Origin: Clostridiales bacterium
GTDB lineage: Bacteria; Bacillota; Clostridia; Oscillospirales; Oscillospiraceae
Assembly (NCBI GenBank): GCA_019423635.1
Contig: JAHZBA010000001.1
Coordinates: forward strand, 1-64,000
DNA: 64,000 bases
Direction of reading: 5' to 3'
Part shown: positions 8,119-15,980 of the stretch, piece after piece
Position numbering within the stretch: the stretch's first letter is position 1
How the letters are laid out: the number at the start of each line of letters is the position of its first letter
The notes under the pieces: generated by a model
Told to the model about the DNA's origin: nothing
The model's database searches: none
What the model saw: only the letters and a program-made list of their open reading frames with translations
Program-made: the position numbers and the translations under genes

Positions 8119-8152
8119 GTGTAATATTACACTTCTTGAAATGGAATGTCAA
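8119..8152 (-). promoter_or_regulatory. Promoter and palindromic operator of the XRE/PstS-like operon
   Basis: On the minus strand TTGACA (8152-8147), a 17-base spacer and TAATAT (8129-8124) form a near-consensus promoter. The perfect palindrome GTGTAATATTACAC (8119-8132) overlaps the whole -10 box, an arrangement expected for a repressor site. The XRE product encoded 27 bases downstream is the obvious candidate ligand, by inference. Confidence 0.75.
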
Positions 8153-8370
8153 GAGAATTTTTGCCGCAGAGCGTGTCCTGTCGCACCTCCAATCAGAAAT
8201 ACACCGTAGGGGCGATGCCCTCATCGCCCGTCTCCCCGGGAACATCGCGTTTCCGGCAAACGGGGTGGAACGGAGCCCGCCCTTTGCAGGAGGTCCGCGA
8301 AAGGGGCACGCTCCTCCCGCAGGCCGAGGGCCTGGACCGGCGCGACGGGACCTGGGGAGGCAGACGACAG
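8153..8370. other. Intergenic DNA without a supported gene
   Basis: This is part of the 323-base gap between the XRE gene and panB. It holds one repeat unit, GGGCGATG-CCCT-CATCGCCC (8210-8229), preceded by GTAG. The unit belongs to the dispersed AGGGGCG palindrome family also seen near 12106, 25069 and 47572. I see no open frame with a ribosome site here. Confidence 0.6.
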
Positions 8371-8400
8371 AAAAGCCCCCCGGCGCAGAGCGCCGGGGGG
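8371..8400 (-). terminator. Terminator of panB
   Basis: On the minus strand CCCCCCGGCGCT pairs with GCGCCGGGGGG around a short loop and is followed by CTTTTCT. It lies 16 bases after the panB stop. Confidence 0.85.
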
Positions 8401-8415
8401 CGGGAGGACAGGGGA

Positions 8416-9267
8416 TTACTTGTTGCCGGGACCGTAGACGGCGGGAATCTCCACGGCCTTGTTGAAGGAATACTCCGGGGTGGGGAAGGCGCCGCTGAGG
8501 GTCTCCTCGTGGAAGAGGTTGAGGCCCTTGACCATCTCCTGACGGATCTGGGCGAACTGCTTGACGAACTTGGGCTTGAAATCGCCGTACATGCCCAGCA
8601 GGTCCTGGGTCACCAGCACCTGGCAGTCCACATAGGGGCCGGCGCCGATGCCGAGGATGGGCACATGGACCTCCTCCTGCATGGCCTTGGCCACCACGCT
8701 GGGAACGCACTCCACCACGATAGAGAAAGCACCGGCGGCCTCCAGGGCCTTGGCGTCCTCAATGAGCTTGCGGGCGGACTCGGGGGTGCCGCCCTGGACC
8801 TTGAAGCCGCCGAAGGAGGTGGCGGTCTGGGGGGTCATGCCGATGTGGCCCATGACGTTGATGCCGGCGTCCACCATGGCGCGGATGGTGGGGGCCATGT
8901 TCACGCCGCCCTCCAGCTTCACGCAGTCGCACAGGGTCTCCTTGATGATGCGGTTGGCGCTCTCAATGGCCTGCTCCTTGCTGACGTTGTAGGAGCCAAA
9001 GGGCATGTCGCCGATGATGAAGGTGTCCGGCGCGCCCTTGACCACGGGACGGATGTGGTGAATCATGTCGTCCAGAGTGACCGGCACGGTGGTGTCATAG
9101 CCCAGCATAATCATGCCCAGGGAATCGCCCACCAGAATGATTTCGCAGTCACTGTCATTGACAATGGAGGCAGTGGTGTAGTCGTAGGCGGTGACGAAGG
9201 AGAACTTGCGGCCCTCGTCCTTGTACTTCTGGAAATCCAGAACGGTCATCTTTTTCTTGTTGCCCAT
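8416..9267 (-). CDS. panB: 3-methyl-2-oxobutanoate hydroxymethyltransferase
   Basis: This cytoplasmic enzyme transfers a hydroxymethyl group from 5,10-methylenetetrahydrofolate to ketoisovalerate, making ketopantoate for pantothenate and CoA. The 283 aa sequence carries the family motifs FVTAYDYTTASIVNDS, LVGDSLGM, IGDMPFGSY, KLEGG, GHIGMTPQ and ILGIGAG in order, including the metal-ligand aspartates. GAAAGAGGTG precedes the ATG. panC, panD and panE are not in the window. The gene stands alone with its own promoter, over which a GntR-type operator lies. It depends on the folate one-carbon pool made by the next operon. Confidence 0.95.
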   Translation of the reverse strand: MGNKKKMTVLDFQKYKDEGRKFSFVTAYDYTTASIVNDSDCEIILVGDSLGMIMLGYDTTVPVTLDDMIHHIRPVVKGAPDTFIIGDMPFGSYNVSKEQAIESANRIIKETLCDCVKLEGGVNMAPTIRAMVDAGINVMGHIGMTPQTATSFGGFKVQGGTPESARKLIEDAKALEAAGAFSIVVECVPSVVAKAMQEEVHVPILGIGAGPYVDCQVLVTQDLLGMYGDFKPKFVKQFAQIRQEMVKGLNLFHEETLSGAFPTPEYSFNKAVEIPAVYGPGNK

Positions 9268-9317
9268 GTTGCAGCACCTCTTTCATCAAGTTTGGCCGCC
9301 AGCCGGCAAAACCGGTC

Positions 9318-9370
9318 GTGGTAGGACCACTAGTTGTCTCTATCATATGCGATCTCCCGGGAAAAGTCAA
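9318..9370 (-). promoter_or_regulatory. panB promoter with FadR-type GntR operator
   Basis: On the minus strand TTGACT (9370-9365), a 17-base spacer and TATGAT (9347-9342) form a strong promoter. The palindrome GTGGTAGGACCAC (9318-9330) lies just downstream of the -10, about where transcription would start. Its GGT-N3-ACC core is the typical half-site arrangement of FadR-subfamily GntR regulators. The regulator encoded at 9427-10152 is the likely ligand. Confidence 0.7.
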
Positions 9371-9426
9371 GGGGATTGGAAAAAAGAGCGGCAAAATATT
9401 TTCTGGGCGGAAAATCTTTGCAGATT

Positions 9427-10152
9427 TTAACGGCTGACGTCCTCCAGGGCCTGGAGCATGTGATAGCGCATGGCCAGGTTGGCGCCCTTACCGTCCCGCA
9501 TTTTCAAAAAGCGGGCGATGGACAGATGGCTGAGCTTGGCATTTTGCTCCATCTTCCGGGAGAGACGGGGATACTCCCCCACGGCAACGCCGAAATAGAC
9601 CCACTCCTGGAGGGAGGGCAGGATACGGTCCATGACCACGCTGTGGGTGGCGGCGGCCAGGGCCCGGTGGAAGGCCTGATCCAGCTCCATGAAGGTGTGG
9701 GGGACGTGCTTGCCGGTGCCCAGGGCGTCGATCTGCTCGCTCTGCCGGCGGGCCAGATCCACCAGGGCCTGGAGCTCCTCGTCGGTGGCGTTTTGCGCCA
9801 CCAGCTCCATGGCCTCCGACTCCACGATCAGCCGAACGTGATACCAGTCCTGCAGGAGCTTTTTTTTGTCCTCTGCAAAGGCGAAGCCGAAGGGGTCCTC
9901 CGGCTTTCCCGGGGTCTCGGAGACGAAGGTGCCCACGCCCCGGCGGATCACCAGCACGCCGCTGGCGACTAAGAGCTTGATGGCCTCCCGCAAAGAGGTG
10001 CGGCTGACGCCCATCTCCGCGGCCAGGCTCCGCTCATCCGGCAGACGGTCGCCGGGGGCAAAGCGCTGCTGGTCAAAAATCAATCTCCGCAGCTGCGCCG
10101 CGATCTGTTCCGAGAGGGGACGCGGGGAAGAGGTGTGAGAGGAAGTCTGCAT
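9427..10152 (-). CDS. GntR-family regulator, FadR/FCD subfamily
   Basis: A 241 aa regulator. The N-terminal winged helix has RLPDERSLAAEMGVSRTSLR followed by EAIKLLVASGVLVIRRGVG (about residues 39-77), the canonical GntR pattern. The C-terminal half is an all-helical FCD ligand domain. ELDQAFHRALAAATHS includes residues expected at the metal/ligand site, where FCD proteins usually bind small organic acids. CAGGAGGACAC precedes the ATG. The gene lies upstream of panB on the same strand, 159 bp away, with a GntR-type operator in that gap. Control of panB is therefore likely, and its ligand is unknown. Confidence 0.9.
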   Translation of the reverse strand: MQTSSHTSSPRPLSEQIAAQLRRLIFDQQRFAPGDRLPDERSLAAEMGVSRTSLREAIKLLVASGVLVIRRGVGTFVSETPGKPEDPFGFAFAEDKKKLLQDWYHVRLIVESEAMELVAQNATDEELQALVDLARRQSEQIDALGTGKHVPHTFMELDQAFHRALAAATHSVVMDRILPSLQEWVYFGVAVGEYPRLSRKMEQNAKLSHLSIARFLKMRDGKGANLAMRYHMLQALEDVSR

Positions 10153-10184
10153 AGAGAGTGTCCTCCTGAAAAAAATGTAATTTT

Positions 10185-10212
10185 ATCATATCCTATTATA
10201 AAGAAAAGTCAA
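10185..10212 (-). promoter_or_regulatory. Promoter of the GntR gene
   Basis: On the minus strand TTGACT (10212-10207), a 16-base spacer and TATGAT (10190-10185) lie about 33 bases upstream of the start codon. No copy of the GGT-N3-ACC operator was seen here, so autoregulation is not supported. Confidence 0.6.
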
Positions 10213-10269
10213 CCTTTCGTCAATCTCAGGAAGCGGAAAGATCTCTCCCGGAAAGGGGCCAGATACTTC

Positions 10270-10298
10270 TTGACAAGCGCAGGAAATTTCCATATAAT
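10270..10298 (+). promoter_or_regulatory. Promoter of the fhs operon
   Basis: TTGACA (10270-10275), a 17-base spacer and TATAAT (10293-10298) are a perfect consensus promoter, 95 bases upstream of fhs. It diverges from the GntR promoter. Confidence 0.85.
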
Positions 10299-10393
10299 AA
10301 GTTTCAACAGGTCTGACCACGCGGGGGATACGCCGGAGGGACCCCATGGACAGAGGAATCAAAACTATAGACGAGGATAAGGAGACGGCAGCT

Positions 10394-12070
10394 ATGAGCT
10401 TCAAGACGGACATTGAGATCGCCCAGGAGGCGACACCGCTGAAGATTACGGAAGTGGCGAAGAACTGCGGGGTGGACGAGAAGTACATCGAGCAGTACGG
10501 CAACTACAAGGCGAAGATCGACTACAACCTGCTGAAGGACCTGGCGGGCAAGCCGGACGGCAAGCTGATTCTGGTGACGGCCATCACGCCCACCCCCGCC
10601 GGCGAGGGCAAGACCACCACCTCCGTGGGCCTGGCGGACGGCCTGCGGAAGATCGGCAAGAACGCGGTGGTGGCCCTGCGGGAGCCCTCCCTGGGTCCGG
10701 TCTTCGGCGTGAAGGGCGGCGCGGCCGGCGGCGGCTATGCCCAGGTGGTGCCCATGGAGGACATCAACCTCCACTTCACCGGCGACTTCCACGCCATCGG
10801 CGCGGCGAACAACCTGCTGGCGGCCATGCTGGACAACCACATTCAGCAGGGCAACGCCCTGGGCATCGACGTCAAGCAGATCACCTGGAAGCGGGCCGTG
10901 GACATGAACGACCGGCAGCTGCGCCACATTGTGGACGGCCTTGGCGGCAAGATGCAGGGCGTGCCCCGGGAGGACGGCTTTGAGATTACGGTTGCCAGCG
11001 AGATCATGGCGGTGCTGTGCCTGGCCAGCGACATTGTGGATTTGAAGGCCCGCCTGGCCCGGATGATCGTGGCCTATACCTACGACGGCAAGCCCGTCAC
11101 CGCCCACGATTTGAAGGCCGAGGGCGCCATGGCCGCCCTGCTGAAGGACGCCTTGAAGCCCAACCTGGTGCAGACGCTGGAGCACACCCCCGCCTTCATC
11201 CACGGCGGCCCCTTCGCCAACATTGCCCACGGCTGCAACTCCGTCACCGCCACCCGCATGGCGCTGAAGATGGGCGACTACGCCGTCACGGAGGCGGGCT
11301 TCGCCGCGGACCTGGGCGCGGAGAAGTTCGTGGACATCAAGTGCCGCATGGCGGGCCTGCACCCCTCCGCGGTGGTGATCGTGGCGACCGTCCGTGCGCT
11401 GAAATACCACGGGGGCGTTGCCAAGGCGGACCTGAACAACGAGAACCTGGCGGCGCTGGAGAAGGGCCTTCCCAACCTGCTCCAGCACGTGAACAACGTG
11501 AAGAACGTCTATGGCCTGCCCTGCGTAGTGGCCATCAACGCCTTCCCCACCGATACCAAGGCGGAGCTGGATCTGGTGGAGAAGAAGTGCAACGAGCTGG
11601 GCGTGAACGTGGCCCTCAGCGAGGTGTGGGCCAAGGGCGGCGAGGGCGGCAAGGCCTTGGCCGAGGAGGTGGTCCGGCTTTGCGAGCAGCCCAACCACTT
11701 CGGCTTCACCTACGAGCTGGAGGCCAGCATTGAGGAGAAGCTGGAGGCCATCTGCAAGAAGATCTACCATGCCGATGGCGTGGTGCTGACGGCCAACGCC
11801 AAGAAGCAGGCGAAGCAGCTGACGGAGCTGGGCTTTGGCAATCTGCCCATCTGCATGGCGAAGACCCAGTACAGCTTCTCCGACGACCCGGCCCTGCTGG
11901 GGGCCCCCACCGGCTTCACGGTGACGGTGCGGAATCTGAAGGTCTCCGCCGGCGCGGGCTTCATTGTGGCGCTGACCGGCGATATCATGACCATGCCGGG
12001 ACTGCCCAAGGTGCCGTCCGCCGAGAAGATCGACGTGGACGAGAACGGAAAGATTTCCGGGCTGTTCTGA
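10394..12070 (+). CDS. fhs: Formate-tetrahydrofolate ligase
   Basis: This ATP-dependent ligase joins formate to tetrahydrofolate, giving 10-formyl-THF, the entry of formate into one-carbon metabolism. The nucleotide loop TPTPAGEGKTTTSVGL is at about residues 57-72. The family signature GGGYAQVVPMEDINLHFTGD follows near 112. I chose the ATG at 10394 because AAGGAG lies upstream and the 558 aa product matches the usual length of about 556. An ATG at 10346 would add 16 unconserved residues. It is first in a + strand operon with fchA, folD, a formate/nitrite transporter and folC, under a consensus promoter. Confidence 0.97.
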   Translation: MSFKTDIEIAQEATPLKITEVAKNCGVDEKYIEQYGNYKAKIDYNLLKDLAGKPDGKLILVTAITPTPAGEGKTTTSVGLADGLRKIGKNAVVALREPSLGPVFGVKGGAAGGGYAQVVPMEDINLHFTGDFHAIGAANNLLAAMLDNHIQQGNALGIDVKQITWKRAVDMNDRQLRHIVDGLGGKMQGVPREDGFEITVASEIMAVLCLASDIVDLKARLARMIVAYTYDGKPVTAHDLKAEGAMAALLKDALKPNLVQTLEHTPAFIHGGPFANIAHGCNSVTATRMALKMGDYAVTEAGFAADLGAEKFVDIKCRMAGLHPSAVVIVATVRALKYHGGVAKADLNNENLAALEKGLPNLLQHVNNVKNVYGLPCVVAINAFPTDTKAELDLVEKKCNELGVNVALSEVWAKGGEGGKALAEEVVRLCEQPNHFGFTYELEASIEEKLEAICKKIYHADGVVLTANAKKQAKQLTELGFGNLPICMAKTQYSFSDDPALLGAPTGFTVTVRNLKVSAGAGFIVALTGDIMTMPGLPKVPSAEKIDVDENGKISGLF

Positions 12071-12105
12071 GCAATTCATCAGGAGTCCGGAGGTTGAGGA
12101 AGGCC

Positions 12106-12174
12106 GGGCGGCTGATAGCCGCCCCTACGGATGTGCCTGTGGGAAACCCGTTGCAGGGGCGGATATTATCCGCC
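12106..12174. repeat. Pair of AGGGGCGG-family palindromes
   Basis: Two hairpins lie in the fhs-fchA gap: GGGCGGCT-GAT-AGCCGCCC (12106-12124) followed by CTACGG, and GGCGGATA-T-TATCCGCC (12158-12174) preceded by TTGCAGG. Both match units at 8210 and 25069-25138, so this is a dispersed family rather than a local regulatory structure. Confidence 0.75.
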
Positions 12175-12251
12175 TGTCTATCTTCGAGTTCCGGACTTTC
12201 TTGAGAGAAGATCCCATTGAGAGAATTTCTTTCAATTTGAAGAAGAACGAA

Positions 12252-12283
12252 AAATGGCGGAGGCAAACGCCTCCGCCATTTTC
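12252..12283 (+). terminator. Hairpin between fhs and fchA (attenuator or terminator)
   Basis: AAAATGGCGGAGGC pairs perfectly with GCCTCCGCCATTTT around loop AAAC, leaving a T-rich 3' side. It lies just before the fchA ribosome site, so partial termination may lower downstream expression. Confidence 0.7.
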
Positions 12284-12306
12284 AAAAGGATAAGGAAGGA
12301 ACGCCA

Positions 12307-12927
12307 ATGAAAGCAATCGACTTAAACGCCGCGGAGTTCGTCACCCTCCTGGCCTCCGACGCTCCCGCTCCCGGCGGCGGCGGAGCCGCCGCCCTGGTGG
12401 CCGCCCTTGGCACCGCCCTGGGCAACATGGTGGGCTCCCTCACCGTGGGCAAAAAGAAGTACGCCGACGTAGAGGCGGAAATCAAAAACCTGATGGTCCG
12501 CTGCACCGCGCTCCAGACGGAGCTCCTGGCCCAGGTCCAGGCGGACGAGGAGGGCTTTGTCCCCCTGGCCAAGGCCTACGGCATCCCCAAGGACGACCCC
12601 AGCCGTGCCGAGACGCTGGAGCGGGCCACGGTGGAGGCCTGCAAGGTCCCGATGCACATTATGGAGCTCTGCTGCGAGAGCCTGGACGTGATCGCCGTCA
12701 TGGCCGCCAAGGGCTCCCGTCTGGCCGTCTCCGATGCCGGGTGCGCCGCGGCTATCGTCAAGGCCGCCCTGGAGGCCGCGTCCCTGAACGTGTTCATCAA
12801 CACCAAGACCCTGCAAAACCGCACGCTCGCGGAGGAAATGAACCGCAAGTGCCTGGACATGCTGGACAAGTACGGCAAGCTGGGCACGGAAATCTTCGAG
12901 TCCGTGAAAGCGGGCTTCTTTCAGTGA
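12307..12927 (+). CDS. fchA: Methenyltetrahydrofolate cyclohydrolase, FTCD_C type
   Basis: A 206 aa protein of the formimidoyl-THF cyclodeaminase / FchA family, which interconverts 5,10-methenyl-THF and 10-formyl-THF. The N-terminal APAPGGGGAAALVAALGTALG, with helices of small residues, is the family hallmark. The rest is helical. AAGGAAGG precedes the ATG. It lies between fhs and folD, as in purine-fermenting and acetogenic clostridia. FolD in this operon usually also has cyclohydrolase activity, so the step may be covered twice. Confidence 0.9.
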   Translation: MKAIDLNAAEFVTLLASDAPAPGGGGAAALVAALGTALGNMVGSLTVGKKKYADVEAEIKNLMVRCTALQTELLAQVQADEEGFVPLAKAYGIPKDDPSRAETLERATVEACKVPMHIMELCCESLDVIAVMAAKGSRLAVSDAGCAAAIVKAALEAASLNVFINTKTLQNRTLAEEMNRKCLDMLDKYGKLGTEIFESVKAGFFQ

Positions 12928-12939
12928 GGAGGAGAGATC

Positions 12940-13821
12940 ATGGCAAAGCAGCTGTTAGGCAAGGAAGTCACCGCCGCCATGAATGCGCGGCTCCAGGACC
13001 GGGTGGCGGCGCTGAAGGAAAAGGGGGTCACCCCCAAGCTGGCGATTGTCCGCTGCGGGGAGAACCCCTCGGATTTATCCTATGAAAAGGGCGCGGAGAG
13101 CCGGGCGGCCCTCATCGGCGTGGAGGTGCAGAAGTTCCTTTTGCCGGAGGACGTGACGAAGGAGACCCTGATTGAGACCATCGAGACCATCAACCACGAC
13201 AGCTCCATCCACGGCTGTCTCCTGTTCCGTCCCCTGCCCAAGCATTTGAAGGCGGACCAGGACGAGATCTGCAACCGCCTGGCGGCAGCCAAGGACGTGG
13301 ACTGCATGACGGACCTGTCCAATTCCGGCGTGTTCACCGGGAAGAAGCTGGGCTTTGCCCCCTGCACCCCCCAGGCCTGCATGGAGATTCTGGACTACTA
13401 CGGCATCGACTGCAAGGGTAAAACGGCGGTGGTCATCGGCCGGAGCCTGGTGGTGGGCAAGCCCGCCGCCATGATGCTCATGGCAAAGAACGCCACCGTC
13501 ACCGTCTGCCACACGAAGACCGTCAACACCGCGGAGATCGCCCGAAAGGCGGACATTCTGGTCACCGCCGCCGGCGTTCTGAACAGCCTGACAGCGGACT
13601 ATGTCCGCCCCGGCCAGGTGGTCATCGACGTGTCCATCAACTGGGACGAGAACAAGCCCAACGCCAGGGGCGGCAAGGGCGGCATCGCGGGGGACGCGGT
13701 ATTCAGCGAGGTGGAGCCTATCGTGGAGGCCATCACGCCGGTGCCGGGGGGCGTTGGCAGCGTGACCACCTCCGTGCTGATCGGCCACGTGGTGGAGGCC
13801 GCTGAGAGGACGCTCCCGTGA
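12940..13821 (+). CDS. folD: Methylenetetrahydrofolate dehydrogenase/cyclohydrolase
   Basis: A 293 aa bifunctional enzyme that interconverts methylene-, methenyl- and 10-formyl-THF. The catalytic-site segment has YEKGAESRAA with the lysine near residue 50. HGCLLFRPLPKHL and DVDCMTDLSNSGVF are recognisable folate-side motifs. The Rossmann segment VVIGRSLVVGKPAAMML near 165 binds NAD(P). GPPxxPGGVG appears as ITPVPGGVGSVTT near the C terminus. GAGGAGAGATC precedes the ATG 12 bases after fchA. It ends in a GTGA overlap with the transporter gene. Confidence 0.95.
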   Translation: MAKQLLGKEVTAAMNARLQDRVAALKEKGVTPKLAIVRCGENPSDLSYEKGAESRAALIGVEVQKFLLPEDVTKETLIETIETINHDSSIHGCLLFRPLPKHLKADQDEICNRLAAAKDVDCMTDLSNSGVFTGKKLGFAPCTPQACMEILDYYGIDCKGKTAVVIGRSLVVGKPAAMMLMAKNATVTVCHTKTVNTAEIARKADILVTAAGVLNSLTADYVRPGQVVIDVSINWDENKPNARGGKGGIAGDAVFSEVEPIVEAITPVPGGVGSVTTSVLIGHVVEAAERTLP

Positions 13822-14441
13822 AGAGATTTCAGGTGTTTTTGTCCGCAGTGCTTGCGGGCGTGTGCATTGGCCTGGGGGGCACGGTGTTCCTCTCCCTGGA
13901 CAACCGGATCGCAGGGGCGGTGCTCTTCACCGTGGGGCTCTTTGTCATCTGCACCACGGGGCTGCACCTGTTCACCGGCAAGGTCTGCTATGTCTTTCAG
14001 CGGGACGCCGCCTATGCCCTGGACCTGCCGGTGATCTGGCTGGGGAACCTGGCGGGCACGGGTGCGCTGGCGGCGCTGGAGCGCTGCACCCGCATCGGCC
14101 CCGCCCTCAGCGAGAAGGCGGCGGGGCTGTGTGAGACGAAGCTGGGGGATGGTCTTCTCAGCATCTTCCTGCTGGCGGTGTTCTGCAACCTCCTCATCTA
14201 CATCGCCGTGGAGGGCTTTGGCAAGAACCCCCACGAGCTGGGCAAGTACCTGGCGCTGTTTTTCGGCGTGGTGGTGTTCATCCTCTGCGGCTTTGAGCAC
14301 TGCGTGGCGAATATGTACTACTTCTCCGTGGCGGGGGCCTGGAGCGGGAAGACCCTGCTCTACCTGCTGGTGATGACCCTGGGCAACGCCGTGGGCGGCG
14401 TGGTCTTTCCGGTGATCCGCGGGTACATAGCAAAGCCGTGA
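13818..14441 (+). CDS. Formate/nitrite transporter (FNT) family channel
   Basis: A 207 aa six-helix membrane protein of the FNT family, which moves formate, nitrite or hydrosulfide. FTGKVCYVFQ and CGFEHCVANMYYFSV match the conserved family blocks, the second being the pore-lining helix-break region with its histidine. The protein is shorter than FocA (about 280 aa). It starts with GTG overlapping the folD stop (GTGA). Being inside the formate-activating operon points to formate as substrate, by inference. Confidence 0.85.
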   Translation: MKRFQVFLSAVLAGVCIGLGGTVFLSLDNRIAGAVLFTVGLFVICTTGLHLFTGKVCYVFQRDAAYALDLPVIWLGNLAGTGALAALERCTRIGPALSEKAAGLCETKLGDGLLSIFLLAVFCNLLIYIAVEGFGKNPHELGKYLALFFGVVVFILCGFEHCVANMYYFSVAGAWSGKTLLYLLVMTLGNAVGGVVFPVIRGYIAKP

Positions 14442-14458
14442 GAAGAGGAGGGGAGACC

Positions 14459-15730
14459 ATGACCTATCAGGAGGCCCTGGAGTATCTGGCCCGGACGGAG
14501 ATGATGGGAAGCCATCTGGGCCTGGACCGTATGCGGGCGCTGCTGGAGCGTCTGGGGAGTCCGGAGCGGCGGCTGAAATTCGTCCATGTGGCCGGCACCA
14601 ACGGCAAGGGCTCCACCGCCGCGCTGCTGGACGCCTGCCTGCGGCAGGCGGGCTATCGGGTGGGATTGTATACCTCCCCCCACCTGGTGCGGTACAACGA
14701 GCGGTTCCGGGTGGACGGAAAGCCCATCTCCGACGAGGCATTGGCGTCCGTCACCGCCCGGGTGAAGGCGGAGGCGGACCGCCTGCCGGAGTCCCCCGCC
14801 CAGTTTGAGCTGCTGACCTGCGCCGCCTTCTGCGCCTTCGAGGAGGCGGGCTGTGACATTGTGGTGCTGGAGGTGGGCCTGGGAGGCCGTCTGGACGCCA
14901 CCAACGTGATCCCGGTGCCGGAGGTGGCGGTGATTACCCATATCGGCCTGGAGCACACGGAGCTTTTGGGGGATACCCTGGAGGCCATCGCCCGGGAGAA
15001 GGCCGGAATCGTCAAGTCCGGCGGCGCCGTGGTGCTGGCGGACCCGGAGAAGTCCGTGGTCCGCGTGACGGAGGAGATCTGCCGGGAGCGGGGGGCCGCC
15101 CTGACCCTGGCGCCGTCCGCCGTGCCGGTATCCCGGTCCCTGGCGGGCCAGCGGTTTTGCTGGGGGAGCTATGGAGAGCTGACGCTGTCCCTGCTGGGGG
15201 CCCACCAGCTCCAAAACGCCGCCGCCGCCCTGACGGCTCTGGAGGTCCTGCAAAAGCGGGGCTGGCAGATTCCTGAGGCGGCGGTGCGGCGGGGACTGGA
15301 GACCGCCGTGTGGCCGGGGCGCTTTGAGTGCGTCTCCACCCATCCCGCCCTGCTCATTGACGGCGGCCACAACCCTCAGTGCGCGGAGGCCATTGCCGCC
15401 GCCCTGCGGGACTACTTCCCCGGCAGGAAGTGCCGCTTTCTGGTGGGCGTTCTGGCGGACAAGGACTTCCGGGGCATCTTTGACGCCCTGCTGCCTCTGG
15501 CGGAGCGGATCGCCGCCGTGACGCCGGCCAGCCGCCGGGCCCTGCCGGCGGAGGAGCTCTGCCGGCGTCTGGAGGAGGTGTACGGCTTCTCCGGGGCTGT
15601 GCCCTGCGAAAGCGTGGGGGCCGCCCTGGCACTGCTGCGACAGGAGGCCGGACCAGAGGACGTGATCTGCATCTGCGGTTCCCTCTATATGGTGGGGCAA
15701 GTCCGGGAACTGCTGGGGCTGGACTCGTAA
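14459..15730 (+). CDS. folC: Folylpolyglutamate/dihydrofolate synthase
   Basis: This ligase adds glutamate to folates (and, if bifunctional, to dihydropteroate), retaining and activating them. The Mur-ligase P-loop VAGTNGKGSTAALLDACL is at about residues 42-59. The substrate helix HLVRYNERF, then EVGLGGRLDATN and VITHIGLEHTELLG, follow in order, then GAHQLQNAAAALTAL in the central domain. GAGGGGAG precedes the ATG at 14459. A GTG at 14438 is a weaker alternative. At 423 aa it is of normal length. It closes the one-carbon operon, which fits its role in keeping tetrahydrofolate in the cell. Confidence 0.95.
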   Translation: MTYQEALEYLARTEMMGSHLGLDRMRALLERLGSPERRLKFVHVAGTNGKGSTAALLDACLRQAGYRVGLYTSPHLVRYNERFRVDGKPISDEALASVTARVKAEADRLPESPAQFELLTCAAFCAFEEAGCDIVVLEVGLGGRLDATNVIPVPEVAVITHIGLEHTELLGDTLEAIAREKAGIVKSGGAVVLADPEKSVVRVTEEICRERGAALTLAPSAVPVSRSLAGQRFCWGSYGELTLSLLGAHQLQNAAAALTALEVLQKRGWQIPEAAVRRGLETAVWPGRFECVSTHPALLIDGGHNPQCAEAIAAALRDYFPGRKCRFLVGVLADKDFRGIFDALLPLAERIAAVTPASRRALPAEELCRRLEEVYGFSGAVPCESVGAALALLRQEAGPEDVICICGSLYMVGQVRELLGLDS

Positions 15731-15747
15731 AAACTTCATAAGATTTG

Positions 15748-15821
15748 TGGAAGTCTCCAGAAAAAGATTGGAAAATTGTATGTATTGACGATTTTTCCTC
15801 AAATCTCATGGGGGACTTCCA
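15748..15821. repeat. Inverted repeat after folC
   Basis: TGGAAGTCTCC (15748-15758) and GGGGACTTCCA (15811-15821) can pair at 10 of 11 positions around a 52-base AT-rich loop, with a weaker inner pairing (AGATT..GGAAAAT with ATTTTTCC..AATCT). It may be a structured 3' end of the folC transcript, as no canonical terminator was seen there. Confidence 0.4.
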
Positions 15822-15841
15822 TTCTTTTACACAAACCACAC

Positions 15842-15870
15842 TTGACAAACGTGGTCTGTCCACCTACAAT
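15842..15870 (+). promoter_or_regulatory. Promoter of the 15981 amidohydrolase
   Basis: TTGACA (15842-15847), a 17-base spacer and TACAAT (15865-15870). ACCAC and GTGGT half-sites flank the -35 box (15834-15855), giving a possible operator with an 11-base centre. Confidence 0.7.
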
Positions 15871-15980
15871 GAAGGAAAGGGCAGAAGAGGAGCCTGAGAG
15901 AGAGACGCCGGGGCGTCTTTTTCGGAAGTTTGGCCCGCCGCATCTGCGGCGGACCCCAGAAGAACGTGGAGGAGAGCAGT

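Noticed and set aside
10304..12079. 591-codon open frame on the minus strand
   Set aside because: Antisense shadow of fhs with no ribosome site or family features.
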